Assembly: GCA_900542045.1 (NCBI GenBank)
Contig: UQMI01000002.1
Coordinates: forward strand, 1-64,000
Direction: 5' to 3'
DNA length: 64,000 nucleotides
From: an uncultured Blautia sp.
GTDB taxonomy: Bacteria > Bacillota > Clostridia > Lachnospirales > Lachnospiraceae
Numbering within the stretch: the first letter of the stretch is position 1; every line of letters begins with the position of its first letter. Under the pieces are notes generated by a model. That model did no database searches. It was given only the letters and a program-made list of their open reading frames with translations, and was not told the origin of the DNA. Positions 8,102 through 16,719 of the stretch are shown here, in pieces. Both the position numbers and the translations under genes were made by a program.

Positions 8102-9481
8102 ATGGAACGAAAGAACGCATGGGAGAAATATGACGCAGAAGGAAGACAAAAGATTGAGGACTTCTGCGCAGGGTATAAAGCATTTATCAGTGAAAATAAA
8201 ACCGAACGGGAATGCACGGCGTCCTTTGCCAGAGAAGCAGAGGCTATGGGCTACAAAAACCTGGATGACGTGATTGCCAGGGGAGAGAAACTGCAGGCGG
8301 ATGATAAGGTTTATGCAGTGAATATGTATAAGTCCATTGCACTGTTTCATATCGGAGAGGAACCCATGGAGAAGGGCATGAACATTCTCGGAGCCCACAT
8401 TGATTCCCCAAGGCTGGATCTGAAGCAGAATCCTCTGTATGAAGACGGAGATCTGGCCATGATGGAGACCCATTATTACGGCGGCGTGAAAAAATATCAG
8501 TGGGTGGCTCATCCTCTGTCTCTTCACGGAGTGGTGGTAAAAAAAGACGGAACCAGCGTACAGATTGCCCTTGGCGAAGGGGAAGATGAACCGGTGGTGG
8601 GCGTCTCTGATCTGCTGATCCACCTTTCTTCATCCCAGCTGCAGAAGCGGGGCGACAAGGTGGTGGAAGGAGAGGACCTGAATCTGCTGGTGGGCAGCAT
8701 TCCGCTGGAAGGCGAAGACAAGGAGCCGGTGAAAAAGCAGATTCTCAAACTGCTGGAAGAAAAGTATGGGATTGCAGAAGAAGATTTCCAGTCTGCGGAG
8801 CTGGAAGCGGTACCGGCCGGAAAAGCCAGAGATTACGGACTGGATGCCAGCATGATCATTGGATACGGACAGGATGACCGGATCTGTGCCTATCCGTCCT
8901 TTGAGGCCATGAGAACTCTTTCCCATCCGAAGCGGACCTGCGTGTGTCTTCTGGTGGACAAAGAGGAGATCGGAAGCGTGGGAGCCACTGGTATGGAATC
9001 CAGATTTTTTGAAAATACAGTGGCGGAGGTAATGAACTGTGCCGGACAGTACAGCGAGCTGGCTGTGAGAAGGGCCCTGCGCAATTCTTATATGCTTTCC
9101 TCCGATGTGAGTGCAGCCTTTGATCCCAATTACCCGTCGGTAATGGAGAAGAATAACTGTGCCTATTTCGGAAAGGGCCTGACCTTTAACAAGTATACCG
9201 GTTCCCGGGGAAAATCCGGTTCCAATGACGCCAATGCGGAATACATAGCTAAAATCCGGGGGATTTTTGAAGAAAAAGGAATCTGCTATCAGACAGCAGA
9301 ACTTGGAAAAGTCGACCAGGGCGGCGGCGGTACCATCGCCTATATCCTGGCCAATTATGGAATGGAAGTTATTGACAGCGGCGTGGCGGTACAGAATATG
9401 CATGCGCCCTATGAAGTGGCCAGTAAGGTGGATATTTACGAGGCATACCTGGGCTATGAGGCCTTCCTGAAAGAAATGTAA
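8102..9481 (+). CDS. M18-family zinc aminopeptidase
   Basis: A 459-residue cytosolic metallo-aminopeptidase of the M18 family, which removes N-terminal residues (often acidic ones) from peptides. Probable zinc ligands and catalytic residues lie in GAHIDSPRLD (His99), VDKEEIGSVG, SSDVSAAFDPN and the C-terminal NMHAPYEVAS. GKVDQGGGGTIA is also characteristic. The ATG at 8102 is chosen because AGAAGGAGG lies 10 bases upstream and the protein then has normal family length. The upstream in-frame ATG at 8024 has no such site. It stands alone between terminators. Confidence 0.9.
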   Translation: MERKNAWEKYDAEGRQKIEDFCAGYKAFISENKTERECTASFAREAEAMGYKNLDDVIARGEKLQADDKVYAVNMYKSIALFHIGEEPMEKGMNILGAHIDSPRLDLKQNPLYEDGDLAMMETHYYGGVKKYQWVAHPLSLHGVVVKKDGTSVQIALGEGEDEPVVGVSDLLIHLSSSQLQKRGDKVVEGEDLNLLVGSIPLEGEDKEPVKKQILKLLEEKYGIAEEDFQSAELEAVPAGKARDYGLDASMIIGYGQDDRICAYPSFEAMRTLSHPKRTCVCLLVDKEEIGSVGATGMESRFFENTVAEVMNCAGQYSELAVRRALRNSYMLSSDVSAAFDPNYPSVMEKNNCAYFGKGLTFNKYTGSRGKSGSNDANAEYIAKIRGIFEEKGICYQTAELGKVDQGGGGTIAYILANYGMEVIDSGVAVQNMHAPYEVASKVDIYEAYLGYEAFLKEM

Positions 9482-9604
9482 AAAAGAAGCCGGCGGATCC
9501 GCATTCCATATCTCTGCAATCTTTCGGAACAGAACGGATGCGTCCGGCCCAAAAGATACAGAACGAGAAAACTGTTGATCCAGGGTACAGAAGAGGTGAG
9601 CAAT

Positions 9605-10069
9605 ATGATTTCTGAAGAAAACAAAAAAACGAATGAGGAACCTGTGAACACTGCAGAACAGCAGACGGCAGAGGAAAATACAGAGCCAGTAACCAGTACA
9701 GGATTTGTGGAAGCGGCGGCGGAACCACAGCCCCAGTCAGAGCCTCAGCCGGTGCCCCAGCCTTCCGTGACCATACAGGCGCAGAGTGAACCCCAGCACC
9801 CGTTTTCCAGGGAAGAATGGATCCTGACCCATCTGGAAGGCCATGATCTTCTGGAATATCTGAAAATGGAAAATGAAAAAGAAAAGGCTGCACTCCGGGC
9901 AAAGGAGACGAGACAGGAACGGATCCTGTCTGCATTTCAGCTGACCGTTTCTCTGGCGGCGGCAGTGGGCATTATCTACGTGCTCAGCGCAGATCCTACG
10001 ATACTTGTGAATGTCCTCTACATCGCAGGTATCACAGGAGGACTCTGGCTCTGGAAGAGAAACAAATAG
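9605..10069 (+). CDS. Small membrane protein with Pro/Glu-rich cytosolic head
   Basis: A 154-residue protein I cannot assign to a named family. The first 60 or so residues are low-complexity, rich in Glu, Gln and Pro (QPQSEPQPVPQP), and look disordered. Residues of about 65-100 form a charged, probably helical stretch. The C-terminus has two hydrophobic segments (LTVSLAAAVGIIYVL and ILVNVLYIAGITGGLWLW) ending in KRNK. The ATG at 9605 follows AGAGGTG. Function unknown. It lies between the aminopeptidase and a two-component system without clear linkage to either. Confidence 0.65.
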   Translation: MISEENKKTNEEPVNTAEQQTAEENTEPVTSTGFVEAAAEPQPQSEPQPVPQPSVTIQAQSEPQHPFSREEWILTHLEGHDLLEYLKMENEKEKAALRAKETRQERILSAFQLTVSLAAAVGIIYVLSADPTILVNVLYIAGITGGLWLWKRNK

Positions 10070-10158
10070 CCGGCAGCCGACGGCCCGGCTGCGATTTTCA
10101 TACGGTATCTGATTTTGGAACAGGAAAATTCCTGTATCCGGAAGCAGAAACAGAGGAT

Positions 10159-10198
10159 ACCCCGGCGGTATGTCAGAAAAGACAGCTGCCGGGGTTTT
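10159..10198 (+). terminator. Rho-independent terminator upstream of the response regulator
   Basis: ACCCCGGC (10159-10166) pairs with GCCGGGG (10188-10194), followed by TTTT. It insulates the two-component operon from the upstream gene. A weaker hairpin (GCAGCCG/CGGCTGC, 10073-10092, then TTTT) sits just after that gene. Confidence 0.7.
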
Positions 10199-10239
10199 AC
10201 AGTTTTGTTACAGGCAGCGGCACATCTGTATGGTATACT
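10197..10239 (+). promoter_or_regulatory. Predicted response-regulator operator and promoter, site 1
   Basis: TTACA at 10197-10201 is repeated at 10208-10212, an 11-base period typical of OmpR-family sites. TATACT at 10234-10239 is a likely -10 box, and no good -35 box is seen at the right distance. The same arrangement occurs at 12622-12675 before the lipoprotein gene, which suggests autoregulated activation by the regulator encoded next. Confidence 0.55.
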
Positions 10240-10273
10240 GGGAACAGAAACAGAATGGAAAAGAGGACGGGAT

Positions 10274-10978
10274 ATGAGAGCAACGATCTTGGTAATAGAA
10301 GATGAGGAAGCCATCAACGATCTGATCTGTATGAATCTGGAGGCGGCAGGCTATCAGACAGTGCCCTGTCTGGACGGCGAGGCCGCCAGCCGTCTGATCC
10401 GGGAGGCATCCGGAGATGGCTCTTCGGACCGGCGGGAACAGGCAGAGGGGGAAGTGCGTTATGATCTGGCTCTGCTGGATATGATGCTGCCGGGGAAGGA
10501 TGGTTTTGCCCTGTTGCCGGAGCTGAAAGCCAGAGGGATTCCGGTGATCTTTCTTACGGCAAAGGGAGATGTGACCAGCAAGGTAAAAGGGCTGCGGGAA
10601 GGGGCCGAGGATTATCTGGTCAAGCCCTTTGAGATGCTGGAGCTGCTGGTGCGCATGGAAAAAGTGCTGAAGAGACGGCAGGACGGACAGAGTTTTATCC
10701 GGATCCGGAATGTGACGGTCTACCCGGAGAAACGAGTGGTGGAAAAAGACGGGAAAGAGGTGCCTTTTACGCCCATGGAATTTGACTGTCTGCTGCTTTT
10801 GCTGGAGAACAGAAACAGGCCGGTGACCAGAGAACAGCTTCTGGCAAAATTATGGGGTGTGGATTTTGACGGGGAGACCCGGACCATTGATGTGCATATC
10901 GGAAGGATCCGGCGGAAGCTGGATTTTGGAGATGTGATCCGGACAATTCCCAGAATTGGCTACCGGCTGGAATTTTAA
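10274..10978 (+). CDS. OmpR/PhoB-family response regulator
   Basis: A 234-residue regulator with a receiver domain and a C-terminal winged-helix DNA-binding domain. Acidic residues at 10-12 (EDEE), the phospho-acceptor Asp69 in LLDMMLPGKDGF, and the conserved Lys in FLTAKGD are present. RTIDVHIGRIRRKL and RTIPRIGYRLEF mark the winged helix. An unusual charged insertion, about residues 45-62 (SGDGSSDRREQAEGE), lengthens the receiver just before the phospho-acceptor strand. The ATG at 10274 gives the family N-terminus. The kinase gene starts 28 bases later. It probably controls this locus through the TTACA repeats at 10197 and 12622. Confidence 0.93.
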   Translation: MRATILVIEDEEAINDLICMNLEAAGYQTVPCLDGEAASRLIREASGDGSSDRREQAEGEVRYDLALLDMMLPGKDGFALLPELKARGIPVIFLTAKGDVTSKVKGLREGAEDYLVKPFEMLELLVRMEKVLKRRQDGQSFIRIRNVTVYPEKRVVEKDGKEVPFTPMEFDCLLLLLENRNRPVTREQLLAKLWGVDFDGETRTIDVHIGRIRRKLDFGDVIRTIPRIGYRLEF

Positions 10979-11006
10979 TAAAAACACAGTCAGACAGGAG
11001 AAAAAT

Positions 11007-12530
11007 ATGAAGCTGAGCACAAAGATTACGGTGGGAGCAGCGGTGTTTCTGCTGCTGTTTTCACAGATATTTTCCATCTGGAGTCTGGACCGGCAGAGAG
11101 AAAATCTCATGGAGACCACGGAAGAATATGAGGATGCAGCTTTCTGGAAGAATTTCCGCAGTTATTCCATACTGCTGTATGAGAATCATGGTGCGCTGCA
11201 GTCGGAGTCTGCAGGAAGAACCGCAGCGGTGGCGGCGTTCCGGGAGTGCTTTGATTCCAGCCATGCCCTGTATCTGGAAGGGGAAGAGGAGGCTTTGTAT
11301 AACCAGACCCCGTATACTTTTTCTGTACAGGAGACGCTGGACTGGCTGGATGCCCATTCCGGAGAGAACCAGGGAAACCCGGACAGACCAGTGACCTCCA
11401 GGGGAAATTACCGGATGTATCGGGAAATCGGAGGAAGGCAGCTTCTGATACTGGCGCAGACGGGGGAAATGGGAACGGAGACATTCTGGGTCTTCCATTA
11501 TGCGGACATTACCGGACTGAACCAGAAAATAGAGCGGCTGTTTCTTCGGGGACTGGGAATGGCGCTGGGGCTGGCGATGATCATGGCGGTGTTTTTGTCT
11601 CTGGTGATCCGAAGGCTTCTGCGTCATTTCCGGCGGCTGAAGGCGGTCTCGGAGAAGATCGCCGGCGGGGATTACAGCCAGAGAACGGAGATCCATACCC
11701 GGGATGAAGTGGGGGAAGTGGCAGCCGGCTTTGATCAGATGGCAGAGCAGGTGCAGAGACATATTGAAGAGCTGGATGCAGTGAATGAGAAGCAGAAGCT
11801 GCTGCTGGGAAGCCTTGCTCACGAGATGAAAACCCCCATGATGTCTATCCTTGGATATGCCCAGTCGCTGCAGCGGCTGACCCTGACAAAAGAGCAGCAG
11901 GAAAAGGCGCTGGGTTATATCGAATCGGAAGGCCGCAGACTGTCTGCTCTGTCAGCGAAAATGATGGAACTGACAGGGCTTTACCAGGCAGACGGCAAAA
12001 TGGAATGGAAAGAGATCGATGCAGGAGAATTTCTGGAAAACGGCAGAGGGCTTGTACGGGAGCAGCTGAAAGAAAAGCAGGTTTCTCTGGCAATCGAAAT
12101 GGAGTCTCCCGGGCTGCTCTGGAAGGGAGATCCGGATCTGCTGAGCAGTGTACTGCGCAATCTCATTGACAATGCCTGTCGGGTTTCGGAGGCAGGACAG
12201 AAGATCCTGGTCCGTGGGCGAAAGGACGGTTTCTCTTTGGAAGATTTCGGCTGCGGGATCCCGGAGGAAGAAATCAAACGGGTAACAGAAGCTTTTTATA
12301 TGGTAGATAAAGCCCGTACAAGAAAGGCGGGAGGCGCAGGGCTGGGTCTTGCCATCTGTCAGGAAATTGCCCGGGCCCATGGAGGACATCTGGAGATTGC
12401 CAGCACTGTGGGAAAGGGGACCACAGTCTCCTTTTTGTGGAACAGTGACGGGAAAGAACCTCCTGATGAATATTACGGTGCGGAAGAACCCTCAAAGTCC
12501 GGACAGGTGGCTCAAAGAGCCCCGGAATAA
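11007..12530 (+). CDS. Sensor histidine kinase with HAMP domain
   Basis: A 507-residue membrane kinase partnered with the preceding regulator. Transmembrane helix 1 lies near residues 8-28, followed by an extracytoplasmic sensor of about 160 residues. Helix 2 is near 190-212, then HAMP, then the HisKA segment with phospho-acceptor His272 in SLAHEMKTPM. The ATPase domain has NLIDNAC, EDFGCGIP and GAGLGLAICQEI. The ATG at 11007 follows GACAGGAG. The sensor domain has no recognisable ligand motif. The cue may be an envelope or antimicrobial stress, judging only from the transporter and lipoprotein genes downstream. Confidence 0.92.
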   Translation: MKLSTKITVGAAVFLLLFSQIFSIWSLDRQRENLMETTEEYEDAAFWKNFRSYSILLYENHGALQSESAGRTAAVAAFRECFDSSHALYLEGEEEALYNQTPYTFSVQETLDWLDAHSGENQGNPDRPVTSRGNYRMYREIGGRQLLILAQTGEMGTETFWVFHYADITGLNQKIERLFLRGLGMALGLAMIMAVFLSLVIRRLLRHFRRLKAVSEKIAGGDYSQRTEIHTRDEVGEVAAGFDQMAEQVQRHIEELDAVNEKQKLLLGSLAHEMKTPMMSILGYAQSLQRLTLTKEQQEKALGYIESEGRRLSALSAKMMELTGLYQADGKMEWKEIDAGEFLENGRGLVREQLKEKQVSLAIEMESPGLLWKGDPDLLSSVLRNLIDNACRVSEAGQKILVRGRKDGFSLEDFGCGIPEEEIKRVTEAFYMVDKARTRKAGGAGLGLAICQEIARAHGGHLEIASTVGKGTTVSFLWNSDGKEPPDEYYGAEEPSKSGQVAQRAPE

Positions 12531-12621
12531 TCACTCCTGAGGGCCTGCAGCGGCAGTGAATGGGGAAGGAATCCGGGCGTAAGCGCGCCGGGACATCAGG
12601 CAGAAAGGCCAGTTTCTGTCT

Positions 12622-12675
12622 TTACAATATGGTTACAGGAAGGCGAAGATTTGCTGCATATCCGGAAGTTATACT
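12622..12675 (+). promoter_or_regulatory. Predicted response-regulator operator and promoter, site 2
   Basis: TTACA at 12622-12626 and 12633-12637 repeats with an 11-base period, as at 10197. TATACT lies at 12670-12675. The distance from the repeat to the -10 box is 37 bases here and 26 at site 1, exactly one helical turn different. The rest of 12531-12784 shows nothing else convincing. Confidence 0.55.
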
Positions 12676-12784
12676 GGATCCGTAAGACAGGGATACCGGA
12701 AGCAAAAGGAAGGAACGGACGGCAGCCGTACAAAGGGTATGGCGTCTGGCTTCGGAAATCCTGTGATCCAAGGAGGTAGAAGAA

Positions 12785-14392
12785 ATGAAGGGGAAATGGA
12801 AGATTGCCGCTGGAATCTTATGTGCGGCGCTGCTGGCAGGCTGTCAGGAAACACCGGAAGAACAGATCGTCCGACAGAAAGGGGAAGACAGCATCAAAGC
12901 CTATCAGGAGGCGGAGCAGACGCCGGCGGAAGACGGAGCGGGTGAAGAAGGAACAGCGCAGGATAAAGCAGCGGAAGCAGAGGCCTCGGGGAATGGTACA
13001 GCCGGAGAGGAAAATCCTCTGGCAGAGCGGCTGCAGGTACCTGCAAGGTATACCGCAGAAGACAGTTCCGAAGACGGGGCGTATTCCATGACGGCAGATG
13101 CAAAGATCCAGGTGCCTCAGACAGATCACGTAAGTGTCTGGCAGGTGTCGATCCGTTCGGATGTCCAGGAGGCGGTCAACCAGATCCAGCAGGCTTTTTT
13201 CGGGGATGCGCCCCTCTATGAAGGGGAATCGTATTTCCGGATGACGAAAAGCGAGATCCAGAAGAAGCTGGAAGAATTAAAGGGATACCAGGCTGCCGGA
13301 AATCTGGATCCTTACGGATACCGGGAGGCATATCAGGAAACTGCCAATGGCGCCAGTGATCCGGAGGCACTGGACGAGATCTATAATATTCAGAATGATA
13401 TTGACTACTGGCAGGAGATGTATGAGGAAGCTCCCGAGGATAAGGAAAAGGTGGAAACCAGTCCGGTGCTGTCGGTCAGTGAGGAAGATCAGGCGGCGGG
13501 ATTTACGGACGGATATTTTTCAGGAGCAGTGGAGACGGATGACGGAGTCTATTCGGTCCGGTATTCAGGGAAAAATGCATCCGACAGGATTTTCGCCCGG
13601 ATCCAGAGGTTAGGCGAAGACGGAAATAATGACGGCATGAACTGGAACAGCGGGTTTTACGATGCCTATGCCCTGGATGATACGCTGACCTGCCCTTCCC
13701 GGGAGGAAGCAGAAAAGATGGCGGGAATCTCAGAGGAAGAGGCGATCGCCATGGGAAATTCGTACGTGGAAAAGCTGGGAGATGATGGTTTCGTGCTGGG
13801 ACCTGTCCGTCTGGCAGTGCGCTGGAGAAGCAGCAGTGAAAACGGCGGCGCTGCCGTTTATGACAATGGAGGTTATGAGCTGAATTACATCAGAAAGATT
13901 GACGGTGTTTCCATGACCTACGAAACGAATCAGGGCGGCGGTCTGGAAAGTATGGACAGCACCAACGATACCAGCGGTTATGAGCGGCTGAGTATTGTGG
14001 TGAATGAGGACGGTCTGCAGAATGCGGAGATGGCCAACTGGTATACAGTGGGAGAGAAAACCGTGGATGATGTGGAAATGCTGTCTTTTCCGGAGGCTGC
14101 TTCCATTTTTGAACAGATGATGAAAATGAAAAATGCGGACAGAGCCGGCGGCGTTCTGGATCAGTCCTATGAGGTAAAGAAGGTAACCCTTGGATATATG
14201 CGGATCTATGATCCGGGAAAAAGTGTGACCGAAGGGCTGCTGGTGCCGGTGTGGGATTTCTTTGGCGTGAGCAGGACCCATTATTCCTACAATGGAGAAG
14301 AAGGAACAGGGGTGAACGGAGATGCCTGCCAGAGTCTGATGACCATCAATGCCATTGACGGAACGGTGATCGACCGGTCTTTGGGGTACTGA
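12785..14392 (+). CDS. Exported lipoprotein of the two-component/ABC locus
   Basis: A 535-residue lipoprotein. The signal peptide ends in the lipobox LLAGC with lipidated Cys20. Residues of about 25-75 are a Glu/Ala/Gly-rich linker. The remainder looks like a globular extracytoplasmic domain of unknown function; it resembles lipoproteins I associate with DUF6034 in Clostridia, but I cannot confirm that. The ribosome binding site CAAGGAGG lies just upstream. It follows the kinase after 254 bases that contain the predicted second operator, and the permease gene starts three bases after its stop. It may act as the surface receptor or substrate-handling partner of the transporter. Confidence 0.75.
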   Translation: MKGKWKIAAGILCAALLAGCQETPEEQIVRQKGEDSIKAYQEAEQTPAEDGAGEEGTAQDKAAEAEASGNGTAGEENPLAERLQVPARYTAEDSSEDGAYSMTADAKIQVPQTDHVSVWQVSIRSDVQEAVNQIQQAFFGDAPLYEGESYFRMTKSEIQKKLEELKGYQAAGNLDPYGYREAYQETANGASDPEALDEIYNIQNDIDYWQEMYEEAPEDKEKVETSPVLSVSEEDQAAGFTDGYFSGAVETDDGVYSVRYSGKNASDRIFARIQRLGEDGNNDGMNWNSGFYDAYALDDTLTCPSREEAEKMAGISEEEAIAMGNSYVEKLGDDGFVLGPVRLAVRWRSSSENGGAAVYDNGGYELNYIRKIDGVSMTYETNQGGGLESMDSTNDTSGYERLSIVVNEDGLQNAEMANWYTVGEKTVDDVEMLSFPEAASIFEQMMKMKNADRAGGVLDQSYEVKKVTLGYMRIYDPGKSVTEGLLVPVWDFFGVSRTHYSYNGEEGTGVNGDACQSLMTINAIDGTVIDRSLGY

Positions 14393-14395
14393 GAT

Positions 14396-15274
14396 ATGAG
14401 ACAGGTAGGGGCAGTGGTGCGCTTTAATTTCCTGGGATTTTTCAGAAATCCCAGGGTGATCCTTACGTTCCTGTTGGGATTTGTGGTCAGTTTCCTGCTC
14501 AGTGAGAAAGTGGTGGCGGTGACAAGGGAATCCCAGAGTGTGATGCAGGCGGCAGAGCCCTTTATCTGGACATTCGGGGATGTGACTTCCATGCTTCTGA
14601 TATCTGTGCTGCTTTTGCTGCTGTTTACAGATCTGCCGAAACTGACGCCGGCTTCTCCCTATTATCTGGTGCGGATGACCAGACGAAAATGGCTGGCCGG
14701 GCAATTTGTCTACATCGTCATCTGTACAGGGATCTATGTGCTGTTTATTTTGCTTTCCACCACGCTGCTGTGCATCCGGTATACGTTTCCGGGAAATCTG
14801 TGGAGTGAGACGGCGGCCATGCTGGGGTATTCCGGCATGGGAGAACGGCTGCAGGTGCCGGTGACGATCAAAGTCATGGAGAGCATCACGCCCTATGGCT
14901 GTATGGCTCAGGTGGCTTTGCTGATGCTGGGCTATGCTCTGACGCTGGGTTTTCTGATCCTGGTGGGAAATCTTCTGGGCGGAAGGAAAGCCGGATTTCT
15001 GTCCGGACTGCTCTACAGTCTGTATGGATTCCTTCTGAATCCCCAGGTGCTGGGAAAGCTTCTGGGAATGGAGGAATATGAAATGTATAAGATACGGGTG
15101 TTTGTGGGTTGGGTCAGTCCGGTGAACCACAGTGTCTATGGAATGCATAACTTTGGCTATGATCTGCTTCCCACCGTGGGGCAGTCCCTGCTGGTATTCG
15201 GCGTATTGCTGTTTTTGCTGTGGATGCTGGCGGAAAAGCTCCTGCGGACTTATAACTTTGGGACCAACAGGTGA
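14396..15274 (+). CDS. ABC-2-like membrane permease subunit 1
   Basis: A 292-residue polytopic membrane protein with about six hydrophobic helices: residues 17-37, 60-82, 100-125, 165-198, 205-220 and 255-280. No catalytic motif is present. Its position between the lipoprotein and a second membrane protein, with an ABC ATPase two genes on, makes it a likely permease half. It starts three bases after the lipoprotein stop, so expression is probably coupled. Sequence-based family assignment is weak; the call rests on topology and context. Confidence 0.75.
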   Translation: MRQVGAVVRFNFLGFFRNPRVILTFLLGFVVSFLLSEKVVAVTRESQSVMQAAEPFIWTFGDVTSMLLISVLLLLLFTDLPKLTPASPYYLVRMTRRKWLAGQFVYIVICTGIYVLFILLSTTLLCIRYTFPGNLWSETAAMLGYSGMGERLQVPVTIKVMESITPYGCMAQVALLMLGYALTLGFLILVGNLLGGRKAGFLSGLLYSLYGFLLNPQVLGKLLGMEEYEMYKIRVFVGWVSPVNHSVYGMHNFGYDLLPTVGQSLLVFGVLLFLLWMLAEKLLRTYNFGTNR

Positions 15275-15286
15275 AAGGAGGCATAT

Positions 15287-16015
15287 ATGGACATTCGCAG
15301 AATGCTGACCGGAAGGGGATTCTGGCTGGGCACACTGCTGGCGGTGCTGGTCATGGGCCTGGGCGCAGCTGTTCCGGAATGGAAGGCAGACACGCCCTGG
15401 GAAGCAGGGACATTTTTAAAAGTAACGGCCAGTTCTTTTTCTTCGAAGACATTTCTGTTCTGTCTGCCGGTGCTGGCAGTGCTTCCTTACGGGGACGGAT
15501 ATCTCCGGGACAGGGAAAGGGGCTTTATACGGCTGCTTGCGGTACGCAGAAACCGCAGCGCCTATGCAGCGGATAAAGTATTGGCAGTAACTGCGGGAAG
15601 CCTGCTGCAGTGGATGTTGGCAGGGCTGTCTGCGGTACTGCTTTCTTTTTTGCTGTTTTTTCCCGGAGAAGTGCCAGGAAAGATCCCGGTTTTTCAGGTA
15701 AAAGAGTTTTTCTGCAGTCTGGCGCGCACAGGACTGATCAGTGCAGTCTGGGCCAATCTGAGCGGGATCATCGGTGCGCTCACTCATTCCTTTTATATGG
15801 CCTATGGACTGCCCTTTGTGGTGTATTACGGTCTGATCATTCTTCAGGAGCGGTACTGGACCGGCGCCGGCAGCTGGAATCCTTCCCGGTGGATCCTGGC
15901 AGAGGGAGACTGGGGCCGGGGAGAGCTGGGGTTGTTTTTGTTTCTGCTGCTCTTTCTGGCTGTGACGGCGGTGCTCCACTGGATTAGTATTGAGCAGCAG
16001 CTGAAAGAACTGTAA
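15287..16015 (+). CDS. ABC-2-like membrane permease subunit 2
   Basis: A 242-residue membrane protein with about six hydrophobic segments and a basic N-terminus (MDIRRMLTGRGF). The segment YGDGYLRDRERGFIRLLAVRRNR between early helices resembles the cytoplasmic coupling region of ABC-2 permeases. AAAGGAGG lies upstream of the ATG. It is 12 bases after the first permease and 53 bases before the ATPase start, so the three likely assemble into one transporter. The substrate is unknown. Confidence 0.75.
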   Translation: MDIRRMLTGRGFWLGTLLAVLVMGLGAAVPEWKADTPWEAGTFLKVTASSFSSKTFLFCLPVLAVLPYGDGYLRDRERGFIRLLAVRRNRSAYAADKVLAVTAGSLLQWMLAGLSAVLLSFLLFFPGEVPGKIPVFQVKEFFCSLARTGLISAVWANLSGIIGALTHSFYMAYGLPFVVYYGLIILQERYWTGAGSWNPSRWILAEGDWGRGELGLFLFLLLFLAVTAVLHWISIEQQLKEL

Positions 16016-16068
16016 ATGTGCAGCCGGGGAAAAAGATTCCGGACCGGATATGGAGGAGGGAGCATAAA

Positions 16069-16719
16069 GTGGAAAGCTATATTCAGATCAGTCATGTGAG
16101 CAAGCGTTTTGGAGAGGATCTGGTATTAAAGGATATTAACCTGACCATGGAGCGGGGAAAGGCCTATGGAATCGTGGGGAACAACGGTTCCGGAAAAACT
16201 GTGCTGATGAAGTGTATCTGCGGATTTCTTCCGGTGAGTACCGGCAGGATTCTGGTGGACGGCAGAGAGATTGGGAAAGATGTGGATTTTCCGGAAAGTC
16301 TGGGGATCATCATTGAGACTCCGGGATTTCTCGGACATCTGTCCGGGCGGAAGAATCTGGAAATCCTGGCGGATCTGAACCGGAAGATCACAAGAGCGGA
16401 TATTACCCGGATCCTCTGCCGGGTTGGGCTGAATCCGGGTCTGAAGAAACCGGTGGCGAAATATTCGCTGGGGATGCGGCAGCGTCTGGGAATCGCCCAG
16501 GCATTGATGGAGCAGCCGGAGCTTCTGATCCTGGATGAGCCCTTTAATGGCCTGGATGAACAGGGAGTGGAAGAAATCCGGAAATTATTGCTGGAGGAAA
16601 AAGAGAAGGGAAGGACTCTGCTTCTGTCCAGCCACAACAAAGAAGATATTCAGGTGCTCTGCGACCAGGTGATCCGAATGGACGGCGGCGAAGTAAAAGA
16701 GGAAAAGGGTTATGAATAA
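16069..16719 (+). CDS. ABC transporter ATP-binding protein
   Basis: A 216-residue nucleotide-binding subunit. The Walker A motif is GNNGSGKT, the signature is a variant YSLGMRQRLGIAQAL, Walker B is LLILDEP, and the switch histidine is in LLSSHNKED. The GTG at 16069 is preferred: GGAGGAGG sits 9 bases upstream and the protein then starts with the usual YIQISHVSKRF. A longer in-frame start at 16018 would add 17 residues with no family match. It drives the two preceding permeases. The next gene overlaps it by eight bases. Confidence 0.92.
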   Translation: MESYIQISHVSKRFGEDLVLKDINLTMERGKAYGIVGNNGSGKTVLMKCICGFLPVSTGRILVDGREIGKDVDFPESLGIIIETPGFLGHLSGRKNLEILADLNRKITRADITRILCRVGLNPGLKKPVAKYSLGMRQRLGIAQALMEQPELLILDEPFNGLDEQGVEEIRKLLLEEKEKGRTLLLSSHNKEDIQVLCDQVIRMDGGEVKEEKGYE

